Origin: Azospirillum sp. TSO35-2
GTDB taxonomy: Bacteria; Pseudomonadota; Alphaproteobacteria; Azospirillales; Azospirillaceae
Assembly: GCF_003116095.1 (NCBI RefSeq)
Contig: NZ_LGRA01000021.1
Location: 318,715-382,714, forward strand
Length of the DNA stretch: 64,000 nt
Direction: 5' to 3'
The notes under the pieces are model-generated. The model did no database searches. It had not been told where the DNA came from and saw nothing but the letters and a program-made list of their open reading frames with translations. Shown here in pieces: positions 47,765 to 56,357 of the stretch. The position numbers and the translations under genes are program-made. Every line of letters begins with the position of its first letter. Positions within the stretch are counted from its first letter, which is position 1.

Positions 47765-49753
47765 ATGAGCGATCTTTTCGAGAACAAGGCCCCCAAGGCC
47801 GACAGCTATTCCGCCCAGGATATCGAGGTTCTGGAGGGGCTGGAGCCCGTTCGCCGTCGACCCGGCATGTACATCGGCGGCACCGACGACCGCGCGCTGC
47901 ACCATCTGGTGGCCGAGGTGCTGGACAACGCCATGGACGAGGCGGTGGCGGGGCACGCCAGCCGAATCGACCTGGAGCTGTTCGCCGACGGTTCGGTGAT
48001 GGTGCGCGACAACGGGCGCGGCATCCCGATCGACGACCACCCGAAATACCCCGGCAAGTCGGCGCTGGAGGTCATCGTGACCACGCTGCACTCCGGCGGC
48101 AAGTTCTCCAACAAGGTATACGAGACCTCGGGCGGCCTGCACGGCGTCGGCCTGTCGGTGGTGAACGCCCTGTCGGACCGGCTGACGGTGGAGATCGCCC
48201 GCGACAAGCAGCTGTTCGTCCAGGACTACAGCCGCGGCCTGCCGCAGGGGCCGCTGACGCCCAAGGGCAACGTCAACCGCCGCGGCACCACCATCCGCTT
48301 CCATCCCGACCCGGAGATCTTCGGCGATACGATGCATTTCGAACCGCACCGGCTCTACCGGCTGGCGCGGTCGAAGGCCTACCTGTACCGCGGCGTCGAG
48401 ATCCGCTGGAGCTGCGACCCGGCGCTGCTGTCGGTCGACGCGACGACTCCGGCGGCGGAGACGCTGCATTTCCCCGGCGGCCTGCTCGACTACCTGACGG
48501 CGGCGCTGAAAGACCGCAAGATGCTCACCCCCTCGCCCTTCGCCGGGTCGGTGGACTTCCCGAACGGCCAGGGCCGGGTGGAATGGGCGGTGGCGTGGCC
48601 GGACGACGACGAGGGCTTCTCGCACACCTACTGCAACACGGTGCCGACTCCGCAGGGCGGCACGCACGAGGCCGGGCTGCGCGCCGCGCTGACCCGCGGG
48701 CTGAAGGCGTACGGCGACCTGACCAACAACAAGCGCGCCGGGCAGGTCACCGCCGACGACGTGGTGGGCGACGCCTGCATCCTGCTGTCAGTCTTCATCC
48801 GCGAGCCGCATTTCCAGGGCCAGACCAAGGAAAAGCTGGTGACGGCGGAGGCCCAGCGCCTCGTCGAAACCGCGCTGAAGGACCATTTCGACCATTGGCT
48901 GTCGGGCAACCCGCCCAGCGCCAACGCCCTGCTCGAACACCTGATCGAAAAGGCGGAGGAGCGGGCGCGGCGCAAGCAGTCCAAGGACATGACGCGCAAG
49001 TCGGCCACCCGCCGGCTGCGGCTGCCCGGCAAGCTGGCCGACTGCTCGCGCAACTCCCCCGAAGGCACCGAACTGTTCCTGGTGGAGGGCGACTCGGCCG
49101 GCGGTTCGGCCAAGCAGGCGCGCCAGCGCGAGACCCAGGCCATCCTGCCGCTGCGCGGCAAGATCCTGAACGTCGCCAGCGCGTCGGTCGACAAGATGAA
49201 GGCCAACCAGGAGCTGAACGACCTGACCCAGGCGCTGGGCTGCGGCATCGGCAAGGATTTCTCGACCGACAAGCTGCGCTACGAGCGGGTCATCATCATG
49301 ACCGACGCCGACGTCGACGGCGCGCACATCGCCTCGCTGCTGATGACCTTCTTCTACCGCGAGATGCCTGGCCTGATCCAGGAAGGCCACCTGTACCTGG
49401 CGCTGCCGCCGCTCTACCGGCTGAGCCACGGCAACAAGCAGGTCTACGCCCGCGACGACGCCCACAAGGACGAGCTGCTGTCCAAGATGTTCAAGGGCAA
49501 GAAGCCCGACATCAGCCGCTTCAAGGGCCTGGGCGAGATGATGCCGGCGCAGCTGCGCGACACCACCATGGACCCGCGCAAGCGCTCCCTGCTGCGGGTG
49601 GTGGTGCCCAACGCCGCCGACCCGGAGGAGAAGCCGGAATGTGAGCGGACACGCTCCCTGGTCGAAGATCTGATGGGCAAGCGGCCGGAACTGCGCTTTA
49701 AATTCATTCAGGACAACGCGAAGTTCGTGAAGGCGGACGACATCGACGTGTAA
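47765..49753 (+). CDS. parE: DNA topoisomerase IV subunit B
   Basis: The ATPase subunit of topoisomerase IV, which decatenates daughter chromosomes. The 662-residue protein has the GHKL ATPase motif EVLDNAMDEAVAG near residue 58, the transducer domain, and the Toprim motifs EGDSAGGSAKQ and DADVDGAHIAS. I call ParE rather than GyrB on length, lack of the GyrB insert and the shorter C-terminus; parC is not in the window. A TATAAA-like element lies about 55 bp upstream. Confidence 0.92.
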   Translation: MSDLFENKAPKADSYSAQDIEVLEGLEPVRRRPGMYIGGTDDRALHHLVAEVLDNAMDEAVAGHASRIDLELFADGSVMVRDNGRGIPIDDHPKYPGKSALEVIVTTLHSGGKFSNKVYETSGGLHGVGLSVVNALSDRLTVEIARDKQLFVQDYSRGLPQGPLTPKGNVNRRGTTIRFHPDPEIFGDTMHFEPHRLYRLARSKAYLYRGVEIRWSCDPALLSVDATTPAAETLHFPGGLLDYLTAALKDRKMLTPSPFAGSVDFPNGQGRVEWAVAWPDDDEGFSHTYCNTVPTPQGGTHEAGLRAALTRGLKAYGDLTNNKRAGQVTADDVVGDACILLSVFIREPHFQGQTKEKLVTAEAQRLVETALKDHFDHWLSGNPPSANALLEHLIEKAEERARRKQSKDMTRKSATRRLRLPGKLADCSRNSPEGTELFLVEGDSAGGSAKQARQRETQAILPLRGKILNVASASVDKMKANQELNDLTQALGCGIGKDFSTDKLRYERVIIMTDADVDGAHIASLLMTFFYREMPGLIQEGHLYLALPPLYRLSHGNKQVYARDDAHKDELLSKMFKGKKPDISRFKGLGEMMPAQLRDTTMDPRKRSLLRVVVPNAADPEEKPECERTRSLVEDLMGKRPELRFKFIQDNAKFVKADDIDV

Positions 49754-49822
49754 AGCCTGCGGCACCCCGCCTTTGGGAGGGCGTCCGCCGGCGACGCCAC
49801 CCCAAAACCGCAGGAGCGCCGC

Positions 49823-50596
49823 ATGTTTCCCGTCCACGCCGTTCCCGGAGCCGAAGCCGCCCTTCAGGCGCTGCTGCAGCCCTACGAAACCGATCTGTTC
49901 GTCCCGACCTACCGGCCGTGCGAGATCGGCCGCTGGCGGATTCAGCTCGCCCCGACCCTGCTGAGCGCCGGCTATTGGAGTCCGACCACGGTGTCGACCG
50001 ACATGGCCGCGCTGTTCCGCCGCGAGGCGGACGGGGAGTTCCGCTGCTGGATGTCGATGACCCCGATGGAGATGGAAAGCCAGGAGATCGGCGTCCGCGC
50101 CGCCACCGGGCACACGGTGGTCATGGGCATGGGCATGGGCTGGGCGGCGGTCAACGCGGCGCTGCGGCCGGAGGTGACGCGCGTCACCGTCGTCGAGCTG
50201 GACCCCGACGTCATCGAGGTCAACAGCCGCATGGGCCTGTTCGACCAGCTTCCCGGCCGGGCGGCGGACAAGATCACCATCGTCAACGCCGACGCGCTGG
50301 CGTTCCGCACCGACGAGCCGGTGGACACGCTGATGGCCGACATCTGGCTGCCGCTGAACGGCGACGAGCGGATGGAGCAGTCGCGCGTCATGGCGGCAAA
50401 CACCGGAGCGCGCCGGGTCTATGTCTGGGGCCAGGAGATGGCCATCGCCCGCCGCGCCCGCGCGCTCGGCCTCGACCCGCTGGACGCCGCCGGCGTCGCC
50501 CGCATCGTCGCGGAGTTCGGGCTGCCGTTGATCGGGCCGGAACGCCCGGACTACCCGGACATCGTCACCGCGGCGGCAACCAAGTGGCTGCGCTGA
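49823..50596 (+). CDS. SAM-dependent methyltransferase-like protein
   Basis: A 257-residue Rossmann-fold protein with a SAM/spermidine-synthase-like core: VVMGMGMGWAAVNAALRPEVTRVTVVELDPDVIEVN gives motif I and the acidic motif-post-I (only short parts are conserved), then VNADALAF and LMADIWLP. No substrate-specific motif is seen. The GxGxGW loop and VELDPDV resemble spermidine synthases and related proteins. Whether it methylates anything is unproven. It starts 69 bp after parE with GCAGGAG upstream. Confidence 0.78.
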   Translation: MFPVHAVPGAEAALQALLQPYETDLFVPTYRPCEIGRWRIQLAPTLLSAGYWSPTTVSTDMAALFRREADGEFRCWMSMTPMEMESQEIGVRAATGHTVVMGMGMGWAAVNAALRPEVTRVTVVELDPDVIEVNSRMGLFDQLPGRAADKITIVNADALAFRTDEPVDTLMADIWLPLNGDERMEQSRVMAANTGARRVYVWGQEMAIARRARALGLDPLDAAGVARIVAEFGLPLIGPERPDYPDIVTAAATKWLR

Positions 50597-50658
50597 GCGT
50601 GACGGACGGCCAAGCGATCCCCATGTCTGTGGGAGAGACATCCAAGGACGGCCCGACC

Positions 50659-51213
50659 ATGCGCATCCCCCTGCCGCTCGCGCTCCTGCTTCTGGGATCC
50701 GCCAGCCTCGCCGCCTGCTCCAACGAGCGGGTGGTGGCCGGCGAACCGGCGCCCGCCTACACGTTGAGCGAGGTCGCCTACGCGGCGGCGAACCGCGACC
50801 TGCGGGTGGTGCTGCACGGCGACCCCTTCGGCCTGCCGCCGGACCGCTTCGCGCAGAAGGTCCTGCCCCACATGCAGAACCGCGTCACCGGCGTGGTCAC
50901 CCGCCTGACGACCACGCCGAACGACACGGCGCGGCGCGACTACAAGGTGGTGCTGGCCTTCAACGTGGCGGAGACGATGCTGAACTCCTCGCTCTGCACC
51001 GAGGGGCCGATCCCGACGCGGCCGCCGGGCGGCGCCATCGTCGTGCAGGGTGCCTTCTGCCGCGGCGGCGGCGCCATGACATCGGCGACGGGGTGGCTGG
51101 ACCGGCCGCAGGGACCGGACGATCCCGATTTCGCCTCGCTGATCAGCGACATGACCTTTTCACTGTTCCCGACGCGGAACGCCGAGCTTTTCTGCGGCGC
51201 CCCCGATTGCTGA
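50659..51213 (+). CDS. Putative lipoprotein of unknown function
   Basis: A 184-residue exported protein. The N-terminus MRIPLPLALLLLGSASLAAC is a type II signal with lipobox LAAC; the Cys at 20 would be lipidated. The mature part includes YTLSEVAYAAANRDLRVVLH, FGLPPDRFAQKVLPHM and three further cysteines (SLC, FC, FCGAPDC). ATG 50659 is chosen because the lipobox needs that start; another in-frame ATG at 50623 exists. I do not recognise the family. Confidence 0.7.
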   Translation: MRIPLPLALLLLGSASLAACSNERVVAGEPAPAYTLSEVAYAAANRDLRVVLHGDPFGLPPDRFAQKVLPHMQNRVTGVVTRLTTTPNDTARRDYKVVLAFNVAETMLNSSLCTEGPIPTRPPGGAIVVQGAFCRGGGAMTSATGWLDRPQGPDDPDFASLISDMTFSLFPTRNAELFCGAPDC

Positions 51214-51258
51214 GGCATCCACGCTGAGCATCGGGGGCGGACGTCGGCAACAACGCGC

Positions 51259-51981
51259 CTAGGGCCGCAGCAGCCAGTCGCGCATCAGCGCGGTGACCGC
51301 CTGCGGCTGCTCCATCGCCGACAGATGGCCGCAATCCTCGATCAGCACCAGCCGGGCGCCTGGAATGGCGGCGGCCATCTCCTCGTGCAGCGCCGGCGGG
51401 GTCAGCGCGTCTTGCCGGCCGCACAGGATCAAGGTCGGGCAGCGGATGGCGCCAAGGCCGGGACGGCTGTCCGGGCGGTTGATGATCGCCTCCTGCTCGC
51501 GGGCGTAACCGTCGACGCCGACCCGCTCCATCTGCGCCAGCACCGACTGGACGAACCCTTCGTCGGCCAGCCGGTCAGGGTGGACCAGCCGCGGCAGGGC
51601 GGCGCGGGCGACGTGGCGGTACTTGCCCTGGCGGGCGAGCGCCACCGCGTCGCGCCGGTTGGCGGTCGCCTCCGCCGTGTCGGGGCGGGCGTTGGTGTCG
51701 AGCAGGGCCAGCCGCTCCACCCGCTCCGGCGCGCGGCGCAGGATCTCCAGCGCGACATAGCCGCCCATCGACAGGCCGGCGACGGCGAAGCGCGGCGGCG
51801 CCGCGGCCAGAACAATGTCGGCCATCGCGGCGACCGAATCGCAGCCCGCCAGTTCGACCACCCGCGGGTCGACGACGTCGGCGAGGTGGCGGAGCTGATG
51901 GTCCCACAGCGCCGCGTCCAGCGGCATGCCGGGCAACAGGATCAGGGCGGGGCGCTCTTTCACGGCGGTGCCGGCGGTCAT
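51259..51981 (-). CDS. Alpha/beta hydrolase
   Basis: A 240-residue esterase/lipase-like hydrolase. The nucleophile elbow is GLSMGGY (Ser), the oxyanion region is LLPGMPLD, the acid Asp probably lies in CGRQDALTPP and the His in IEDCGHLSAMEQP. The start ATG 51981 has a perfect AGGAGGAG 5 nt upstream; an earlier ATG at 52002 overlaps the previous gene's stop. It is probably cotranscribed with the isochorismatase-like gene. The substrate is unknown. Confidence 0.9.
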   Translation of the reverse strand: MTAGTAVKERPALILLPGMPLDAALWDHQLRHLADVVDPRVVELAGCDSVAAMADIVLAAAPPRFAVAGLSMGGYVALEILRRAPERVERLALLDTNARPDTAEATANRRDAVALARQGKYRHVARAALPRLVHPDRLADEGFVQSVLAQMERVGVDGYAREQEAIINRPDSRPGLGAIRCPTLILCGRQDALTPPALHEEMAAAIPGARLVLIEDCGHLSAMEQPQAVTALMRDWLLRP

Positions 51982-51998
51982 GGCAACTCCTCCTGCGC

Positions 51999-52544
51999 TC
52001 ATTTCACCAGCGCGCTGACGACCTTAAAGACCGGCGTGCCGGCCCGCTCCATCCACTCGAACAGCACCATCTCGGTGGTGACGATGGTGACGCCGGCGGC
52101 GCGCAGCCGGTCGATGGCGGCGGCATGGTTGGCCGGCGTGCGCGAGGACACCGCGTCGGCGACCAGATGCACGGCGTAGCCCAGCTGCCGCAGCCCCAAC
52201 GCGGTCTGCAGCACGCAGACATGCGCCTCCGTCCCGCACAGCACGACCTGCGGGCGGGACAGTTCCTCCAGCGCCGCGGTGAAGGCCGGTTCGCCGGTGG
52301 AGGCGAAGGTGATCTTCTCGATCACCGGGGTCGCGGCGGGAAGCAGGGCACGCACCGCCTCCACCGTCGGCCCCAGGCCGCGGGGGTATTGCTCGGTCAC
52401 CAGCACCGGCACCGACAGGGCGTCGGCCGCCTTCAGCAGCATGCCGGCGTTGCGGACGACCCGTCCGGATTCGTGGATGGCGGGCAGCAGACGCTCCTGC
52501 ACGTCGACCACGACCAGCACCGACTCCTGGGCACGAAGAATCAT
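51999..52544 (-). CDS. Isochorismatase-family cysteine hydrolase
   Basis: A 181-residue hydrolase (YcaC/nicotinamidase-like fold). The catalytic triad is Asp14 (VVVDVQE), a Lys in VIEKITFAS and the Cys in CGTEAHVCVLQ. LVTEQYPRGLGPT matches the YcaC-like subgroup. The start ATG 52544 gives the expected N-terminus; the open frame extends further to 52622. It ends 17 bp before the hydrolase start. The exact substrate is not predictable. Confidence 0.9.
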   Translation of the reverse strand: MILRAQESVLVVVDVQERLLPAIHESGRVVRNAGMLLKAADALSVPVLVTEQYPRGLGPTVEAVRALLPAATPVIEKITFASTGEPAFTAALEELSRPQVVLCGTEAHVCVLQTALGLRQLGYAVHLVADAVSSRTPANHAAAIDRLRAAGVTIVTTEMVLFEWMERAGTPVFKVVSALVK

Positions 52545-52709
52545 CACGAAGGCTCTCGACCGTTCCGAAGGGGCGCTCGGCCCCCCGATGTTGGGTTCGG
52601 CAATCACCGCGACTCGCAGCATTGCCCGCCGACACCCTACCCCAGCGCGCCCATTTCGCCAACGCGGCGTCTTTTCACGGCTATTTTCGGTACCGGAACA
52701 TCGGGTCTA

Positions 52710-52737
52710 TTGACATACCGCTTTGACTTCCTATTCT
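52710..52737 (+). promoter_or_regulatory. Predicted sigma-70 promoter of the DEAD-box helicase
   Basis: TTGACA (52710-52715), 16 bp, then TATTCT (52732-52737), 66 bp ahead of the start codon. It is the best -35 match among the promoters I called in this window. The rest of the 259-bp divergent gap is non-coding, as far as I can see. Confidence 0.65.
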
Positions 52738-52803
52738 GCGGCCTTATCCAGGCGTCGAGCGTTGCCCGCTCGATTTGCGCACTCCAGAACAGAAACAGGT
52801 TGG

Positions 52804-54396
52804 ATGCTTTTTTCGGAACTTGGGCTTGGCCCTGACGTCCTGCGCGCTATCGAGGACAAGGGTTACACCCAACCGACGCCCATTCAGGAACAGGCCATTC
52901 CCTGTGTCCTGCAACGCCGCGACGTGCTGGGCTGCGCGCAGACGGGCACCGGCAAAACGGCGAGCTTCACCTTGCCCATGATCGACATCCTGGCGTCGGG
53001 CCGTGCCCGTGCGCGGATGCCGCGGTCGCTGATCCTGGAGCCGACGCGCGAGCTGGCGGCCCAGGTGTCGGAAAGCTTCGAGACCTACGGCAAGCACCAC
53101 AAGCTCAGCATGGCGCTGCTGATCGGCGGCGAAACCTTCACCGAACAGGTGAAGAAGCTCGACCGTGGCGTAGATGTGCTGATCGCGACTCCGGGTCGAC
53201 TGATCGACCTGTTCGAGCGCGGCAACATCATGCTGAACGACATCAAGGTCTTCGTCATCGACGAAGCCGACCGCATGCTCGACATGGGCTTCATCCCCGA
53301 CATCGAGCGGATCGTCAGCAAGCTGCCGAAGAACCGCCAGACACTGTTCTTCTCGGCGACCATGCCGCCGGAAATCCGCCGGCTGGCCGACGCCTTCCTG
53401 AACGAGCCGGTGGAGATTTCCGTCGACCCGCCCGCCTCGCCGGCCGAAACGGTCACGCAGGCGATGGTGCTGGTGCAGGAGATGGACAAGCGCCGGGCGC
53501 TGCGCCACCTGCTGCAGACGGAAGACGTGAAGAACGCCTTCATCTTCTGCAACCGCAAGCGCGACATCGCCGAGCTGCAGAAGTCGCTGGAACGCCACGG
53601 CTTCAACGTCGGCTCGCTGCATGGCGACATGGTCCAGTCCAAGCGCACCGAAACGCTGGAGCGTTTCAAGCAGGGCGAGATCTCGCTGCTGGTCTGCTCC
53701 GACGTCGCCGCCCGCGGCATCGACGTGCAGGGGTTGAGCCATGTGTTCAACTACGACGTCCCGCTGACGCCGGACGACTACGTCCATCGCATCGGCCGCA
53801 CCGGTCGCGCCGGCAAGCAGGGCCGCGCCTTCATGCTGGCCACGCCGGACGACACGAAACTGGTCGGCGCCATCGCGCGCCTCATCAAGCGGGAGATCCC
53901 CATGATCGCCATCGACGGCCTGGAATCGGCCGAGTTCGGCGAGGAAGACAGCTCCCGCCGGCGTGGCCGTGGCGGTCGTGGCGGCAAGCCCGAAGCCCGC
54001 GGCCGTGCACCGCGCGAGGCCGCTCCGCGTGAGGAACGCGCTCCGCGCGAGGAGCGTCCCGTCCGCGAGGAACGCCCCGCCCGTGACGAGCGCCCGATCC
54101 GCGAGGAGCGTGCTGCGGTTCGTGAGGAACGTCCGGCCCGTGAGGAGCGTCCGATGCGCGACGAGCGTCCGGCCCGTGAAGAACGCCAGCCGCGCGAATC
54201 GCTGGCCGCCGCCGAGAGCCGCCGCAACGCCGATCCGCGCCGCGACCGCGACCGTGACCGCCGTCGTCGCCGCGACGAGGACGAGGACGACGTGCCGGTG
54301 ATCGGCTTCGGCGACCATATGCCGGCCTTCATGCTGCGCTCCGCCCGGCCGCGTCCGGCGGCGGGCAGCACGACCGAAGCGCCGCAGGAGGGCTGA
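52804..54396 (+). CDS. DEAD-box ATP-dependent RNA helicase (RhlE-like)
   Basis: A 530-residue helicase remodelling RNA, for example in ribosome assembly or decay. Core motifs: Q motif GYTQPTPIQEQAIP, Walker A AQTGTGKT (45-52), DEAD (153-156), SAT (184-186), and HRIGRTGR (328-335). The tail from about 377 is strongly charged: GRGGRGG, then imperfect REERP-type pentads (409-463), then Arg/Asp runs and an acidic DEDEDD. The tail would bind RNA or proteins non-specifically. The start is ATG 52804. A RAM-domain gene follows by 4 bp. Confidence 0.95.
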   Translation: MLFSELGLGPDVLRAIEDKGYTQPTPIQEQAIPCVLQRRDVLGCAQTGTGKTASFTLPMIDILASGRARARMPRSLILEPTRELAAQVSESFETYGKHHKLSMALLIGGETFTEQVKKLDRGVDVLIATPGRLIDLFERGNIMLNDIKVFVIDEADRMLDMGFIPDIERIVSKLPKNRQTLFFSATMPPEIRRLADAFLNEPVEISVDPPASPAETVTQAMVLVQEMDKRRALRHLLQTEDVKNAFIFCNRKRDIAELQKSLERHGFNVGSLHGDMVQSKRTETLERFKQGEISLLVCSDVAARGIDVQGLSHVFNYDVPLTPDDYVHRIGRTGRAGKQGRAFMLATPDDTKLVGAIARLIKREIPMIAIDGLESAEFGEEDSSRRRGRGGRGGKPEARGRAPREAAPREERAPREERPVREERPARDERPIREERAAVREERPAREERPMRDERPAREERQPRESLAAAESRRNADPRRDRDRDRRRRRDEDEDDVPVIGFGDHMPAFMLRSARPRPAAGSTTEAPQEG

Positions 54397-54400
54397 GCCC

Positions 54401-54643
54401 GTGCAGACCATCTTCGTCATGGTCAAGTGCGATCTCGGCAAGGCCTATGAGGTTGCCGACCAGGCGGTGCAGTTGATCGAGCGGGTGTCTGAGGTGCATT
54501 CCATCTCCGGCCAGTACGACCTGCTGATGAAGTGCTACCTGCCGGAAAACGACGACATCGGCCGCTTCGTCACCGAACATGTGCAGACCCTGCCGGGTGT
54601 GCGCGACACCTTCACGCTGATTGCGTACAAGGCGTTCGCCTAG
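54401..54643 (+). CDS. Stand-alone Lrp/AsnC ligand-binding (RAM) domain protein
   Basis: An 80-residue protein starting at a GTG that has only the RAM (ACT-like) domain of the Lrp/AsnC family: FVMVKCDLGKAYEVADQAVQ, VHSISGQYDLLMKCYL, LPGVRDTFTLIAYKA. No DNA-binding domain is present. Such stand-alone proteins bind amino acids or modulate full-length Lrp partners. It is 4 bp from the helicase, so cotranscription is likely, and a terminator follows. Confidence 0.85.
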   Translation: MQTIFVMVKCDLGKAYEVADQAVQLIERVSEVHSISGQYDLLMKCYLPENDDIGRFVTEHVQTLPGVRDTFTLIAYKAFA

Positions 54644-54670
54644 CATCCCGACAGACTCCGGACAGGGAAA

Positions 54671-54704
54671 GGCCCGCGACGGATCATCCCGCCGCGGGCT
54701 TTTT
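54671..54704 (+). terminator. Rho-independent terminator after the helicase-RAM unit
   Basis: GCCCGCG (54672-54678) and CGCGGGC (54693-54699) form the stem around a 14-nt loop, followed by five T. It separates this unit from the convergent nitrogenase-associated gene. Confidence 0.85.
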
Positions 54705-54708
54705 GCCG

Positions 54709-55143
54709 TCAGGTGCCGGGCGCCTTCACGAAATGCTGATGGCCGTGGTCGCACTGGCCGCGGGCGTGCTTGTCATCGCAGCTCTCGCCAGAGGTCATGC
54801 CGATCCAGGCGTGCAGGGTGTTGGGATCGAAGCCGGCCTCGCGGCGGTCGCCGGACTGGATCAGCGGGCGGCGGATCAACTCGCGGTCGGCCAGCATGGC
54901 GGACAGCGCGGCAGCCTCGTCGATCGCGTCCGGCTTGACGCTGCCGTTCTTCACCGCGGCGGCGCGCCGGTTGAACCAACCATCGACCTCCTTGTCGCCG
55001 AAGAAGCTGCGCAGTTCAGCGGCCGTCAAATCGGCGGTCGCCAGATCGCGTTCGACCAGCCGGTGGCCGGCGGCGGTCAACTGCTGCTTCTGCTTGGCGT
55101 TCGCCGGACAACCGGCCATTCCGTAGAAAATCACCTCGGCCAT
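54709..55143 (-). CDS. Nitrogenase-associated protein (ArsC/Spx-like)
   Basis: A 144-residue thioredoxin-fold protein of the ArsC family, matching the 'nitrogenase-associated protein' subgroup from memory: IFYGMAGCPANAKQKQQL, LRSFFGDKEVDGWFNRRAAA and ELIRRPLIQ. The single active-site-like Cys is in GCPANAK. The C-terminal tail has more Cys and His (CDDKHARGQCDHGHQH) than typical ArsC. The start is ATG 55143. Family members lie in nif clusters of nitrogen fixers; here no nif gene is near. It is convergent with the RAM gene. Confidence 0.82.
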   Translation of the reverse strand: MAEVIFYGMAGCPANAKQKQQLTAAGHRLVERDLATADLTAAELRSFFGDKEVDGWFNRRAAAVKNGSVKPDAIDEAAALSAMLADRELIRRPLIQSGDRREAGFDPNTLHAWIGMTSGESCDDKHARGQCDHGHQHFVKAPGT

Positions 55144-55227
55144 TCGGGCACTCCGCAAACGGGGTGGCGGTCGCGATCGGGGCTCAATCAGGACCAATTC
55201 CGTCCAGTCTAACGGCGGCGCAGCATG

Positions 55228-55255
55228 AAAAAGGGCGCGACAAAATGCCGCGCCC
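55228..55255 (-). terminator. Terminator of the ABC transporter operon
   Basis: Read on the minus strand: GGGCGCG, 9 nt, CGCGCCC, then five T. It lies about 50 bp beyond the binding-protein stop, and before the start region of the nitrogenase-associated gene. Confidence 0.85.
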
Positions 55256-55305
55256 ACATTTTTTCTATGGGTATTCCCTCTCCCGCCAACCGGCGGGCGG
55301 GCCGC

Positions 55306-56334
55306 TCACTTCGGCAGGCGCTTCAGCGCGTCGGCGACATACTGGTTGGTGTAGGTCTTCGACAGGTCGATGTTGGCCGAGGCCACCGCCGGATCGAACG
55401 CCTTCAGCACCGTCAGGGCGGCCTTGGCCCCCGCCTCGGTGAACTGGCCGTCCGGCGAATAGGTCGGCTTGGAATGCTCGAAGGCCTGGGCGTAGAGCGA
55501 CTTGTTGCCCAGGAAATACTCCTCCGGCAGCACCTTCAGCACATCCTCGGTCGAGGCCTTGTTCAGCCACAGCATGGTGCGGACGAACACGTCGGCCAGC
55601 GCCTGGGTCGTCTTCGGGTTCTCCTTGACGAACTCCGGCTTGGCGTAGAGGACCGCCGCCGGGTAGGGGCCGCCATAGACCTCGATCGTGCCCTTCTCGG
55701 TGCGGGTGTCGGCCAGGATGGTGATGTCGCCGTCGGCCTGGGCCTGGCTGATCACCGGGTCGAGGTTGACGATGGCGTCGATCTCGCCGCGCTTGATCGC
55801 CGCGATGGCGCTGGGGCCGCCGCCGACGCCGATGATCGACACATCCTCCGGCTTCATGCCGATCGAGGTCAGCACATAGTTCAGCATGAAGTTGGTGGAG
55901 GAGCCGGGGGCGGTCACGCCGACCTTCTTGCCCTTCAGGTCCTTCACCGACTTGATGGTGTCGGCCCGGTTCACCGCCGCCAGCACGATGCCGGGATAGC
56001 GGCCGAGCTGCGTCAGGGCGACGATCGGCTGACCCTTCGCCTGCATCTGGATGGTGTGGTCGTAGGCGCCGGTCACCACGTCGGCGGACCCGCCGACCAG
56101 CGCCTGCAGGCTCTTCGACCCGCCGCCGAAATCGCTGATCTCGACGTTCAGGCCGGCGTCCTTGAAGTAGCCCAGCCGTTCCGCCAGCGTCAGCGGAAGA
56201 TAATAGAGCAGCGGCTTGCCACCGACCGCGATCTTGATGTCGGTCTTCTCCAGCTTGTCCTGGGCGGACGCCGGCGTGACGGCTCCCAGCGTCAGGGCGA
56301 CCGCGGCGGCCGCGATCAAGGCTTTCAGGTTCAT
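55306..56334 (-). CDS. ABC transporter periplasmic binding protein (nitrate/sulfonate/taurine type)
   Basis: A 342-residue exported solute-binding protein. The signal peptide (MNLKALIAAAAVALTLGAVT, cut near ASAQ) is followed by an SsuA/TauA/THI5-like (NMT1) domain: GGKPLLYYLPLTLAERLGYF, GGGSKSLQALVGGSADVV, GKKVGVTAPGSSTNF and GGGPSAIAAIKRGEID. The binding protein is translated last of three genes, 23 bp after the permease. Members take up sulfonates, taurine, nitrate, cyanate or thiamine precursors; the substrate is not decidable here. Confidence 0.9.
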   Translation of the reverse strand: MNLKALIAAAAVALTLGAVTPASAQDKLEKTDIKIAVGGKPLLYYLPLTLAERLGYFKDAGLNVEISDFGGGSKSLQALVGGSADVVTGAYDHTIQMQAKGQPIVALTQLGRYPGIVLAAVNRADTIKSVKDLKGKKVGVTAPGSSTNFMLNYVLTSIGMKPEDVSIIGVGGGPSAIAAIKRGEIDAIVNLDPVISQAQADGDITILADTRTEKGTIEVYGGPYPAAVLYAKPEFVKENPKTTQALADVFVRTMLWLNKASTEDVLKVLPEEYFLGNKSLYAQAFEHSKPTYSPDGQFTEAGAKAALTVLKAFDPAVASANIDLSKTYTNQYVADALKRLPK

Positions 56335-56357
56335 TGGTTTTCCTCCCCCTTGGATGG

